Shown here: in pieces, positions 12,001 through 22,680 of the stretch
Position numbering within the stretch: the first letter of the stretch is position 1
Layout: every line of letters starts with the position of its first letter
NCBI RefSeq assembly: GCF_963583255.1
Contig: NC_084803.1
Location: 10,700,122 to 10,764,121, forward strand
Direction: 5' to 3'
DNA length: 64,000 bases
From: Pyrus communis
Taxonomy: Eukaryota > Streptophyta > Magnoliopsida > Rosales > Rosaceae
Program-made: the position numbers and the translations under genes
The notes under the pieces: generated by a model
What the model was told of the DNA's origin: nothing
What the model saw: only the letters and a program-made list of their open reading frames with translations
The model's database searches: none

Positions 12001-13552
12001 GTTTGTATTCGTACCAGGAACTGGCACTTCACTAATACCCAAGTTTGTATCATCCTTTCGATTATCTTCAAGCCCTTCAGCAGTCAACAGCCAGTTCCAT
12101 ATTTTTCCATCATCAGAAATGGAGATCAAATGCGTTTTAGAAACAAGAAGAGGCTCATCACAAAAATCAAAAGGATTATCGAAATCCACATCGGGGAAAG
12201 GAGAATGAGGTACATCAGAGTAAAGCTTGCCGATGTTCTGGAGGGTCGAATCTGATTGGGAGATGACGAGAGCAAGCACCAAAGGAGATGGGACAGATGT
12301 GCCAATTGAAGGCATCAGCTCTTCCATTGAACACATTATGTGCACCTGCCCTCCTCTGCACATACAAACAATATACATAATAAGATGAATACACTACTAC
12401 ATTTCGGTTTTTCAATCTAAACATTTCGTAAGCTTTGCCTGAAAATGTTTCAAATGCCTATAAATTCCAATCCAATTTCACATTCTACATCCTACAATTG
12501 ATCAATTGATATTGAAAAAGCTGCAATCAGTCGAATTTTCGAAAGACTCACTCTTTTCGCCGCCAAGTACTGAGCTTTCCGTCGAGATGAGCGCAGTAGA
12601 GGAACTCATAATTTGGATCCGGCAGCACATCGAGAAACTTGCCGCAGCCGCGAGGCAATGTGGCGGAGAAAAGCGGCGTCTCGTACTGCAAATCGAACAC
12701 CACCAGCTCCCGCGGGAACGTGACGAAAATAATGTGCCGCCACTGCGGCGAGAACGCGAACCTCACGGCGTAGGTCGGGAACACCGCCGAGGCCGACGAC
12801 GAGTTCCCGGAGACTCCCCCGGCCAAGTCCCTCTCCAGCTTCAGCAACTCGGTGGAGTCAGTCCGAATCTGAAACTCCTTGATGATGACATCGGATTCCG
12901 TCTCGCCCAACACGGTGACCGAGAGCAGGAATCCTTTGAGTCCGACGACGCAGAAATGGCGCGAATCGAAGGGATCACGGCGGATGCAGGAGAGAACTTC
13001 GGGCGCGGCGTCGTATTTCCAGAAGCATCGGCCGGTGGAGCTGTTGTAGAGTGAGAGGGAGGAGAATCCGGAGATGGAGGCAAGGAGGTAGGAGTCCGGT
13101 CGGGCCTGGACCCACGCGAGGTCCTGGATGGCGAGTTTGGAGGGGGAGGAGTCCGTGTCGAACCAGAGAATCGGGGACTTCAGGCGAAGGTCAAGGAGGG
13201 CGATGCGGCCCTGGCGGTCACCTGCGGCGAGGAGGAGGTGGGAGCTGGAGGGCTCGGTGGAGAGGAGATCGCGGCGGAGAGGGAGTGGGGTCCAGCGGAC
13301 GGAGGTGACGAAAGGGGAGAGGGAGGATGAGGTGGAGGAAGAAGATTGGGTTGGAGGGGGCATAGGGATGGTGACGATGAGCTGCATTGAGCGAACGTCG
13401 AGGACGGAGATGGAGCTGCCGGAGGGGAATGCGAGGAGGGCGGAGAGGCTGAGGTCGGCGGATCCGAAGTTGTTGCGGCTGGGTGGCCCCGGCAGCATGC
13501 AGTCCCAGCAGTCATGGACTGTAGACCCCGTCGAAGCTCTAGGGCTCGACAT
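6082..13552 (-). CDS. WDR11-like WD40-repeat protein
   Basis: Nineteen exons join in phase into 1345 residues: 13552-12552, 12355-11881, 11354-11267, 11149-10968, 10796-10660, 10332-10266, 10042-9871, 9770-9662, 9553-9478, 9383-9201, 9109-8949, 8846-8741, 8393-8189, 8081-7795, 7613-7492, 7205-7061, 6968-6876, 6738-6665 and 6436-6082. All borders are GT...AG. The product matches the plant WDR11 homologue At3g33530 in length and segments. The N-terminal half is WD40 propeller (for example GDRSGNIRWWDV in exon 10) and the C-terminal third is helical (ILYVAAGALQEALAALREA in the last exon). Animal WDR11 acts with FAM91A1 and TBC1D23 in capture of endosome-derived vesicles at the trans-Golgi. A similar plant role is inferred. 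I chose the ATG at 13552 (MSSPRASTGS) because upstream in-frame sequence is Lys-rich leader. Confidence 0.92.
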
Positions 13553-14309
13553 TCTTCCGTTTTCTGTCCGACTTTCTTCGTCTACCGCTGCGACTGCGGG
13601 TATGTCGACATTTCGGACACAGCGAGAGAAGAACGTTCGCCGTTGTTTTTTATTTTTATTTTTTATATACATATTTTTTCTTTTTCTTTTATTTTTTGTC
13701 AAAACATACCTTTTTCATTTAGTTTTTTTTTTTTTAAATTTTTAAATTATCTACCCACACACAAGACACGCCCAATACAAACCCTAATTTAGGGTCTAAA
13801 AATGAATCAACTATACACTAATTATTATGAAGATCCGATATTATGTTGAAGAATGTAAGACCCATACCCACATTGAAAACTTGATAGAAAATCACACTTA
13901 TCGGATTTTGCAAGTGATTAAATTAGAGATTTATACCGCCATAATTAGTAGGGAGCTATAAACTTAATTCTAAAATGTTAAATTTATTTGAGTCATTAGT
14001 ACTCATAATCGCTGTACATGATGTGTGTTCTTGAAGAACGGACGCACCACCAATACTTTTTATAATGTTTCAATAACATGTCGGTAGTATTACATAAATA
14101 TCAAGCAAAATGAGCTCTAGACAAAGGCAACCAGCCAAAGGACTATCACGAAAAGAAACATGCGTAGTTGTACTTGAAAGTAAGTTGGCAATTCGGACTG
14201 CTCAGAAATTTGAAAGATTGGATGTGCACACAGCAGAAGCACAAGGGTTTCAACCTCCTTTACTTTGGAAAGATATCAAGATTGTACGGCCATTTTCAAG
14301 AGAGGACTA
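13553..14309. other. WDR11 5' flank
   Basis: T-rich leader and promoter of the WDR11-like gene followed by AT-rich DNA. A 68-residue open stretch at 14110-14316 has no recognisable domain and runs into the transposon at 14320. I do not call it a gene. Confidence 0.4.
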
Positions 14310-14319
14310 CACATGAGAG

Positions 14320-14754
14320 GAACCAGATCCCTTCCAAACTTAAAGGAACTGAGCTCAAAGTATTGAGGCAAGTGCCTCGGCATCAAAAGCTGTTAGTTTG
14401 TTATAACAGTAATATGTAATTAGTTATAGTTAGCTAAGTGTATTGTTGTACAGAACCAAGGGTTATATATACTCTACAATGTAATAACATTATCAAGTAA
14501 TGAAAAGTATTTCATCACAATTCTATCTCTCTCTACATTTCTCCTTCTCTTTCTAACTTATTTCTTACTCGAGAAGATATTGGTTTCTACACAAGGATCA
14601 AATGGTTCCGGCCATTGAAATTTCATTTAATGGCTACAAACAAGGGGCTCCTCTAAAAGGTATAATAATTGTAGTCGTTGGATCAAATTTCAATGTCCCG
14701 GATCATTTGATCATTGGGTTCAGTTCCTTTTGGTCCGGAGGGGATCCGGTTCCC
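14320..14754. mobile_element. Mutator-like non-autonomous element, 9-bp TSD
   Basis: A 435-bp unit is flanked on both sides by ACATGAGAG (14311-14319 and 14755-14763), an exact 9-bp direct repeat typical of Mutator-like transposition. Ends are imperfect inverted repeats: GAACCAGATCCCTTCC on the left, and GGGAACCGGATCCCCTCC when the right end is reverse-complemented. The interior (about 14391-14580) reads like the TATA-to-poly-pyrimidine part of a copia-type LTR and may be captured sequence. No transposase is encoded. Confidence 0.7.
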
Positions 14755-15080
14755 ACATGAGAGACATGTAAGTGTGGTTTTATTGCAGTGTTCACCATAC
14801 CACTAAAAGGATGAACTAAGCCAACAAGGCTTTGCGGTGTGCGGGGTTAGGGGGAATGTCTATCGTACACAACCTTATTCTTGTTTTGTAAAGAGGTTGT
14901 TTCTATGACTCAAATTTGTGATCTTTCGGTCGCAAAAGAACAATTTTCCGTTATAAATAGTAAAAAGCTTGCTAAAAAACACCACTCCGTTCGAAAATTA
15001 TAGTATTGGTTCGGTGTACTCTATACTCTGAAACTTTTGTCCGTCAGATTTTGATCATTAAATCTTAATTGAGAATCTAA

Positions 15081-15560
15081 GAGAACTTCCAGTGTAGGAA
15101 GCCCCCTAGGCAATAGACAACTCAATCTCCTACAATGAACAGTAATTGCCCAAGTACTCCACCCTTAAATTGAATAGCCAAACACTTCGTATTAAAATAT
15201 TAGTATTTTTTATTTTATAAAATAATAAAAGATAATTTTATTTTTAATTTCAGATAATAATAAAATATTGATTAAGGGAAGTGTTATTGACACTCCAAAA
15301 TTCTCATTCTAGACTCCTCAGAAGCGCATTTTTCTTTCTAAATATAGAAAGTATGAAGTGTAGAATGAGAATTTTAGAATGCTAATAACAATTCCCTTAA
15401 TTAAAAATATTTAAAAATATTGAAATGTAGTATAAAGTGGAAGAACATGGTAATGTATTTATAGAAAAAAAAATTACAATTTTTTATATTTTTAATTAGT
15501 CTTTTATAATTTATATAATTTTTTAATAATTTAAATTATGGTTGACGTGATGACGTCATA
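15081..15560. mobile_element. Harbinger-family MITE (interrupted)
   Basis: Starts GAGAACTTCCAGTG after a TAA trinucleotide and shares its first ~190 bp with the left arm of the Harbinger element at 25562 (CCCCCTAGG, CCACCCTTAAA, TGAATAGCCA and TTTTATTTTATAAAATA in the same order). It is split by the small MITE at 15276-15396. The right end is not clearly recognised, so the end given is approximate. Confidence 0.5.
15276..15396. mobile_element. Nested 121-bp MITE
   Basis: About 40-bp imperfect terminal inverted repeats make this nearly one long palindrome. The left end is GGGAAGTGTTATTGACACTC. The right end, reverse-complemented, is GGGAATTGTTATTAGCATTC, and both continue into AAAATTCTCATTCTA. 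TTAA flanks both sides. It lies inside the Harbinger-family MITE. Confidence 0.7.
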
Positions 15561-16333
15561 TAGGTAGGAGAGCAATTATTGCCCGACTTTTTCATAGAGC
15601 TCGCTTTGGGTCCAATTACCCGAGTAGTTTGGAGTATTTTGAAAAGATGAGAGAATGAATTGAATTGTCTATTCTTAATATGAATTGAATTGCCTATTCT
15701 TAATATAATACGCAACAATGAATTTGTTCGAACTACAAAAAACTTCAAAATGTAAGATTCAAAAATTCGAACTGCTTTGTACTGTGAAAGTGAACATAAA
15801 GGTGAGGTATTCCCTTGATTTGTGTGTTACATTAAAATGGTGGGTAAGGAGTATTTAATCCCCCAGATGCTTCATAATACCTCTGCACTCTGCAGGTTTT
15901 CATAATTATGAATTTATGATCTCACACAAAAAGATAGGATGTACTCGATATGTGACAGGCTTCTTCGCTGCCCTTGGATCCGTCAACCACACCATGTCCA
16001 CGTCAACGCTTCCATCTAACGGTCATCCTTGGCACAAATACGTTAGAGTAATTTGTGTGGAAATGCTGGGAATATTAACTTTTCAGACCACATATGAGGA
16101 TTGATTGTTATATTTATTCTTTAATGATTTAAAAAAAAAAAAATCCAACAATCAATTGTCATATTTGTGCTCTATAAAATACAGTTTGAGCATATGATCT
16201 TTCTATCATTACCGAACTTTTTTTAGGACTTTTTTTATAAAGATAAATTATGTCTCGTAACTAAGACATTATCGTTGAGGCACTACCATTTTTTAGTGTC
16301 GCCTAGTACCTATCTATTACTAACTTACTAAAA
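15561..16333. other. Intergenic, no gene seen
   Basis: AT-rich DNA between transposon remnants. The 62-residue open stretch at 15916-16104 has no recognisable features and is not called. Confidence 0.4.
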
Positions 16334-16453
16334 GGGTTGTGCTATCCACACACTTATTTTTACTTCTTACGCACCCTTTTCAATTTTCGGTCCTTAGATT
16401 GAATGAATTGAAGAAGCTTAATGGACAAAATTTAACAGGGGTGTGTGGGAGGT
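16334..16453. mobile_element. MITE remnant, GGGTGGTGTTATCC family
   Basis: Begins GGGTTGTGCTATCCACAC and contains TTTTTACTTCTTACGCACCC. It matches in order the complete element at 29314-29462. The right terminus is degraded, so this is a partial copy. Confidence 0.5.
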
Positions 16454-16464
16454 AAAAAGGCAGG

Positions 16465-16661
16465 GAGGATCCTCTTTGCGAGGATTTTGAGGATCCTCAA
16501 ATCGTGTCTGTTCATCGTATCGTATATTGTACGGTAAGTTTTTGTCGGGTACTATTCATATTTAATTTTAAATAAAAGTATTTAAAATAATTTTTGACCG
16601 TATGATGTACGATGAACGGACACGATTTGAGGATCTCTAGGATTCTCACATAGAGAATTCG
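16465..16661. mobile_element. MITE with ~70-bp inverted repeats
   Basis: The left arm runs GAGGATCCTCTTTGCGAGGA into CCTCAAATCGTGTCTGTTCA. The right arm, reverse-complemented, runs GAATTCTCTATGTGAGAATC into CCTCAAATCGTGTCCGTTCA. Arms extend to GTACGGT and GTATGATGTACGATG near the middle. It is non-coding and could form a long hairpin. A target-site duplication is not clear. Confidence 0.75.
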
Positions 16662-17617
16662 AAAAAAATCTTCATTCGTAAAAAGAAAATCTCATTTTCA
16701 CCTTTTTGACACAAGTGGCAAGCTTGAATTGTATGGTGGTGCCATAGGATTGTGTCTTGGTCAAGACTAAGTTTCTCCCATTGTTAAATCATATGGCTAA
16801 AATATAAACAGTTTCATGGTTTTATTGTACGTTACGAATGGTATCAACCAACATTCTTACTTAAATTTAAAGTGACTTTTACTATTTAGTTCATTAAACA
16901 ATAATTCATGTTTGTCAAAAAGTTATCATAAAGCTTGGAAGCCAAAACTTAGTATTCATCAACATACTAAATGCCAAAAGGACTGATTCTTTTAGTTAAG
17001 AAATTATCATAGTATGTTTGCAATTTAAGTGATTAAGAATATTTATCTTTGTATTCGAAATTTTGAACTGCGATGATTAGTACAATTATTTGCACACCCA
17101 CATTGAGATTTGAGAAGGGGGAAAATGCCATGTTACATGACATGTCTTGTAGAGCATGATGTCGATTTCTCATTAGTAAGAATAAAGATGGGGTGTCAAT
17201 TTTCTCCTCAAGTTTGTGTCTGCCCACGCTGGGCAAATTGCTGAATGGTATGGGGGAGGGGAGGGTCAATTTTACAGGCACAATTTGATGCCCACCCACA
17301 AGCCAAGAGGGTGACCCCCAACACACCCAAAAGAAAAGATTGAACATCAAAACTATGGTAAACTTTCTAAATTATTGGGGGAGGACAAAAGCGTGGGAAA
17401 GCTACCCATCCTCTCTCCCCATGTACTACCCAGCAAAAAACTGTGTCATCCCATTTGCACAATCCAGAGAGAAATGAGAGATTAAAGCACAACTAACCCA
17501 TCACTCCAGTCCATGTAGGTTTCTAGAGTACCGGGACTAATCTATCCTCCCACCAAAACCCGCTATTTCTCTTCCTCCTTGGGATTGTTTCCCTCCTGCT
17601 GCTGCTGCTCTTCCGAG
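16662..17617. other. KIX-gene 5' flank
   Basis: AT-rich intergenic DNA changing at about 17380 to a pyrimidine-rich stretch with TCCTCTCTCCCC and a CTG(CTG)n run just upstream of the start codon. This is presumably the promoter and 5' leader of the KIX8/9-like gene. No separate gene is seen. Confidence 0.4.
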
Positions 17618-19245
17618 ATGCCTAGGCCGGGCCCGAGACCGTATGAGTGTGTCCGGCGAGCTTGGCATAGCGATAGGCACCAACCCATGAGAGGTTCCAT
17701 CATTCAGCAGATTTTCAGGTACTGGGTCGTCTTTGTTTCCATGGATTTCTCGGTAAAGGTCTCTGCTTTTTCACATTTTGCTGATTGCACACCACCTGTT
17801 TGATTAGGGTCGTCAATGAGGTTCACAGTTCCGTAACGAAGAAGAACAAGGAATGGCAGGAGAAGCTGCCTTTGGTGGTTTTCAGAGCAGAGGAAATTAT
17901 GTATTCAAAAGCCAATTCTGAGGTTTTTCTCTTTTGTATTTCAGGTTTGCATTCGCCTTTTTGGCTGTTCCATTGCTCATTTTTTTGCTTTGATTTGTTG
18001 AAGGCTGAGTACATGAATCTTGACACGCTATGGGATAGAGCAAATGACGCCGTTAACACAATTATCCGGCGAGATGAGGGCACTGAAACCGGGGAGCTTT
18101 TGCCGCCGTGCGTTGAAGGTAACATTGTACTGCTTTCTTTTCATTTTGCTGGATTGAACTGTGAAATTATGCTACTTGGTTGTTCTCATTTCTCAATGTA
18201 TATTAATTTAGCTCATTGTTCAAGCTTAGTTTAGTTTGTAAGAAGAGATTATTGTGCAGAATGACTACACTAGAGGTGTGATTTGTATGTGTGTTTTGGT
18301 TCCTCCTCTTTATGTTGTTCAGCTGCCCTTAATCTGGGTTGCACTCCAGTAAGAGCTTCAAGAAGCCAACGGAACAGTAATCCAAGGAGTTACCTCACTC
18401 CAAGAGCACAAGAGCCCGCTCCTATGCCTGCTAGGGTTTTGGATAAAGCTACTGATGAACGGCACCCTCAGTTTTCTCATCACTCTAGCAATTTATTGAA
18501 CTTTGCAAAAGCCTCAAATGTGAACTCTGCACTTTTGGTCCCAGAATCTTACAGCCGCATGAGCCAGAGTACTAACCTCCCTAGCCCTCGGAATTACCCA
18601 TTTTCACTTGAGAATGTTCCTGCTGGTCATAACCAGTTAGCAACAATGTCAACCAATAACCCCTCGAACTCGGGTTCAGTATATCCATTATATTACGGAA
18701 CTCACCATCAACCTGAAGAGTTCCAGGTCGGTCCTCAGGTCCCAGAAAGTACATATTCTAGGACCATACATGTCGGCATACCAATTGTTACATCAGTTAT
18801 GGAACCTACCAAGCAGAACCTTTTCTCCTCTCAAGGTGCTGAAAATGTGTCACACAGATTCACAGAAGTCATGGACACCCAGGAGAAGCCACGGGAAATC
18901 GAATGTGATTTATCGTTGACGTTGGGTCCTGTTGTCCACCCATGTACTCGAAGAAGCTTGGCCAGTGGAGTGGAAGATATTGGGTCGAGCAATTCTCAAG
19001 ACGGGGGAAAGTTAAATGATTTTTCACCATTGAGAAGCAAGGAAATCTGTTTCTTTCCCACAAAGACTGCTTATGATCGCTTTGAGTCCACTATGTGGAA
19101 TTCAGAGAGTGGTCGGAGTTCTGAGGCAACTGTAAGGAAGCGCAAGGCACCATTTAGTAGCAATGAGGAGGATAGGCAATATTGCTGGCAACCAGATGTT
19201 GTTCCCAACAGGTTCACTGGTCGAACTACAGGGCCTGGTTTGTAG
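17618..19245 (+). CDS. KIX8/KIX9-like transcriptional co-repressor adaptor
   Basis: Four exons (17618-17718, 17808-17922, 18004-18118, 18323-19245) join in phase into 417 residues. The start MPRPGPRPYECVRRAWHSDR and the region to residue ~95, with KKNKEWQEKLPLVVFRAEEI, form the plant KIX-like helical domain. The rest is Ser/Pro/Asn-rich and disordered, with an EAR repression motif LSLTL at residues 307-311 and a basic nuclear-signal-like RKRK at 382-385. In Arabidopsis KIX8 and KIX9 link PEAPOD (PPD) proteins to TOPLESS through the EAR motif and restrict meristemoid division and leaf size. This gene has the domain and motif needed for that role. Orthology to KIX9 (At4g32295) rather than KIX8 is only suggested by the neighbouring ANTH gene. 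Confidence 0.9.
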
Positions 19246-20013
19246 ACTCTTTCCCTACAGTAGTATATATGCTTCAAAATCCGAGATGCCAATATATTTG
19301 TTGAATCCTCTTATGAGAGGCTCTCGTCTTATGTATCTCTGATTGCAAAATTTCACGAGTTGATGTTAGTTGCTAGTTGCATTAGTGGAAAGATGTGAGT
19401 CGGAAATGAAACCCGAGTTCGATTCATATCATATGAACAATGTCCTGGTAATCATAGCTAAAGCAAGAAACATCATACTTCCAAATCACTAACGCTACAT
19501 TGCTTGGACTTACAGAGTTGAGCGAAAAAGACAGAAATAAGTGTTGTGGGTACAAGGTATGAGAGCTATGTGGTATTGTGGAACGGGCCTTATGCGGCTC
19601 TGTTGTGTTACAGATTTCAAGAGAAATTCTGTTCCCTCTTCGTGTATGATTGATTATAGCCTTGCCTGATCAATGGTTGAACTCTTTGAAGGATCTGTAA
19701 AGAAACACCCTTTCTGGCTGGAACGGTTTGTCGAGGGTTCTTTTGATACAATGTCGAATCTGCTTAATTTCGAGAGTAACTTTATATTTTATGTAGCTAT
19801 GATTGTCGTAATCTGTTGGTGCTTGGAGTGGTAATGTTGTGCTCGAGTGTAATGTACCACTCCGAAGGGAATTGTAATGTACTATGACGATTTGAAAAAA
19901 AAAAGTATTAGTAAAAACACACCTATCGAAGAAAAATCGCGAGTCGATTGTAACATAAGTGAAGGTTGAAACTGTGTTGAACTATTACAAAGGACAAGTA
20001 GAAGGAATGAGAA
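19246..20013. other. KIX 3' flank, no gene seen
   Basis: Probable 3' UTR followed by intergenic DNA. No coding signal was recognised on either strand. Confidence 0.4.
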
Positions 20014-20296
20014 TTAACATGTAATTAAGTGAAGAAAGAAATGATTACAAACCAAAATAAAAAGAAGAAAGAATTGACATATTCCGGAGATCACGACCTC
20101 AATTAAAAAGCCAACAGTACTTCGCAGCGAGGAAGCATGGGAGGCCGGTGGAGGAGCGGAAGGAGGAGAGTAGGCGTTGGCTGATCCGACGGTGAGAGTG
20201 ACCTTTTGGCCCCGCTCGCAGTTCTCACCAACGGAAGAGATGAAGTAGCGACAACCATTAGAAAGAAGATCTACATACACCGGGCTGCTGGTCATG
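20014..20296 (-). pseudogene. Truncated phytocyanin relic
   Basis: Only the C-terminal half of a cupredoxin domain remains. It reads from SSPVYVDLLSNGCRYFISSV through GENCERGQKVTLTVGS to a Pro/Ser linker and hydrophobic tail. The first exon and the first half of the second are missing. The copper Cys is Ser and the second ligand His is Asn (FISSVGEN where intact copies read FICTVGNH). The HASSL segment near the end is shared with the gene at 21149, its likely parent or sister. An hAT-like terminus abuts upstream (20330-20384), so transposon insertion or excision may have removed the 5' part. Confidence 0.75.
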
Positions 20297-20329
20297 ATCA
20301 CCCTGCGATGAATTAAATCCGTCTAGTTC

Positions 20330-20384
20330 ACCTAGGCTTCCCATTCGCAGCGTGACTAGCGCTTAACGTTTTAGAACATTGGTT
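20330..20384. mobile_element. hAT-like element terminus
   Basis: The stretch CTTAACGTTTTAGAACATTGG resembles the right end of the element at 24126-24927 (CGCTTTTTAGAACATTGG), preceded by a CTAG/GCGC-rich stretch of the same type. Only one end was recognised. Confidence 0.4.
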
Positions 20385-21148
20385 GATACACAAAATATTG
20401 ATAGGTAACATTTCAGTAGCAAAACGTTTTGAAATGTTTTTGAAACTCATTGAGGTTGTCTCGATCTGGAATGTCTTCAAAGAAGCTCATATTTATGAGT
20501 TGTACATTGACTAGACAAGTAGACGTTTCACTTGGACTTTAGACGTACGACGTTGTCTTTTCCTTCTGGTTTTTACTTTTTAACAGGGGATAGAGGACCG
20601 AAGAAAATATCTGTATTCCGTCGGTGTAGGAGATTTTTTTGCCCCCGTGCGATTACGTTTATTGGCACAAGACTTTTTCGTAAGTTCACGATCATTTTGT
20701 TTGTACTCAAATTTGAACCTTTTTTTCTTTTTTATTAGTTAAGTTGACTAGATCAACGTGTTTCATATCTCTGTATTCAAATTCGAGTTTTTTTTCTCTT
20801 TGTAACTTAAAAATAATTTAGTATAGACTACTGCTTGGAAAAAAAAAAAATTTATTGTTATTTATCTCCAAATTTTGGATCAAAATAATAATAAAAAAAA
20901 ATCATAAATTATAATTTTCCGCAGTAATTTTATCAATAACAATCGAAAATGGAACTGTTACAATTCGTATGGTATTACAATTTGCACATACCATTTTTAT
21001 TCAAAAGAATTGTCCACTATAAGGTTTGATTACATTTTATTATAAAACAAAATTATTTAATAAATGAACATTTATTGTAATATAGCTTATTTTTATAAAT
21101 AAAATAGAGGATTAAACGATATTAATTCCTCGGAAATGACTGCTAAGC
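20385..21148. other. Intergenic, no gene seen
   Basis: AT-rich DNA with several homopolymer runs between the phytocyanin relic and the next phytocyanin gene. No feature was recognised. Confidence 0.4.
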
Positions 21149-21912
21149 TTAAGCGACGAAGGAAGCTACTGCTACTAGTGCGGAGATGAGCCCAACGAAA
21201 GAACCAAGAGTGGTGGTAGTGAGAGATGAAGCATGGGAGGATGATGGTGGAGGAGCCAACAGAGAAGAGGTGGTGGTTGGTGATCCAACGGTGATGGTGA
21301 CTTTTTGGCCTTGCTTGCAGTGGTTACCAACGGTGCAGATGAAGAAGCGAGAACCGGTAGAATTGAGTTCCATCCTCACCCCTGGTCCCCATACGATCCC
21401 AGGGTCACTGCAGTTATCATATTCTTCTTTTGATGCTACTTCCCCCACATTATGGTCCCACTTTTCAGTCCAGTTGAACACTGTAATGCCAAAAATTCAC
21501 AATAATAAGTTAACAAAAAAGATATATGCATATTCATGAACTCGGACTCAAGAGTCATGAACGGTCAACTGGTCTAACTCACGTTTACTTAAGTTAATTA
21601 AAAATATATACAAATATTCATATGAACTTGGATGCTAGAGCCGGGAACAATGCCTCCATCAGCTAATTTAACTCGCGCATGCTTATTACTGGGAATGAAA
21701 GCGCACTTACCAACTATATCTCCTATTTGGAATGTCTTTGAGGCGGCCCAGTCGGAGTAAAAGGAGGTGTTTGGGGGAACAGTCCAGCCCAAGCTGTCAC
21801 CAACTACGTATTCTGCTGCTGTTGCACCCTTCAAATTCAACAAAGAAGGGGAAGCCACCGCCATAACCACCAAGCAAGCTATCATCATATTCATATCTTT
21901 TCGGCCGCCCAT
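21149..21912 (-). CDS. Phytocyanin (stellacyanin/mavicyanin-like blue copper protein)
   Basis: Two exons (21912-21711 and 21480-21149) encode 177 residues. A hydrophobic signal peptide at about residues 7-33 is followed by AEYVVGDSLGWTVPP, the phytocyanin start. Type-1 copper ligands are all present: His77 (WDHNV), Cys116, His121 and Gln126 (FICTVGNHCKQGQK). Cys91-Cys122 should form the disulfide. A Ser/Pro/Thr-rich linker and hydrophobic C-terminus (SFVGLISALVAVASFVA) fit GPI anchoring at the cell surface. Gln as fourth ligand is the stellacyanin type. The intron is phase 1 before VFN, as in the other copies. I chose MGGRKDMNMM over an in-frame Met 16 residues upstream because the latter adds a charged stretch before the signal peptide. 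Physiological role (redox, lignification or signalling) is unknown. Confidence 0.9.
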
Positions 21913-22048
21913 TTCCCTACGCCTGATGAAGATTTCGATCGACGTGTGTGTTTTCTGCAAGTACTTTTCTTCAATATGAATTATGTAGACAAGTGTGTTT
22001 TGTGTTGTTTTGGAATGAGTTGGAGCTCATCAAATAAAGTTGGGTTGA

Positions 22049-22056
22049 TATTTATA
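22049..22056 (-). promoter_or_regulatory. TATA box of the 21.1-kb phytocyanin gene
   Basis: TATAAATA on the minus strand, about 137 bp upstream of the chosen ATG. Comparable TATA boxes lie 80-140 bp upstream of the other phytocyanin copies. Confidence 0.5.
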
Positions 22057-22389
22057 GGTGATGGAGGCTGGAGGCTGAAGTATAGACCCTTGAAACTCCT
22101 ATTTTCTAAATAAAAACCCATCTAAATTTAAACATTCAAATAAAATCCAAATTTCAAATAGCCTACCATGTAGATAAATATATGACCAACTATTACAATA
22201 CAATTACAACTTATGCCATAGCATCCTAATTTGGTCAATAAATGTTATTACTCATCCTAATTATGATGAGCAATTAAATCCATATGGATATTTTACCTTT
22301 CTTGTATCATAAATATTAGCAACATATATAAATTAATTTACCAAATTTAAAAGAGAAAGACAATCTTGTACGAAAAAAAATAATATTGT

Positions 22390-22680
22390 TTGAATTATGT
22401 AATTACTTACATACAAATTAATTTACCTACTTATAAAATATTATACTAATAAACCTGCATTTTGAATCATGTAATTACCTACATATAAATATTATACTAA
22501 TTTACCAACATTTAAATTAATTTACCTACTTATAAAATATTATACTAATTTACCTACATTTAATATTATACTAATTTACCAACATTTAAATTAATTTACC
22601 TACTTATTAATATTATACTAATTTACCTACTTATTAATATTATACTAATTTACCTACATTTAAATTAATTTACCTATTCC
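22390..22680. repeat. AT-rich tandem repeats (TTTACCTAC family)
   Basis: Short units of the form ATTATACTAATTTACCTAC(A/T)T alternate with TTTAAATTAATTTACC over about 290 bp. The period is irregular at 20-60 bp. Isolated TAGGTAAATTAGAC units occur further right to ~22970. Confidence 0.6.

Noticed and set aside
12506..13745. Long plus-strand open frames opposite WDR11 exon 1
   Set aside because: They are antisense shadows of a GC-rich coding exon and show Arg/Gly-rich low-complexity products.
14110..14316. 68-residue open frame
   Set aside because: No domain, no splice partner, and it ends at a transposon target site.
21913..21960. Alternative upstream Met for the 21.1-kb phytocyanin
   Set aside because: It would add a charged 16-residue stretch in front of the signal peptide. 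The downstream Met gives a normal signal sequence.
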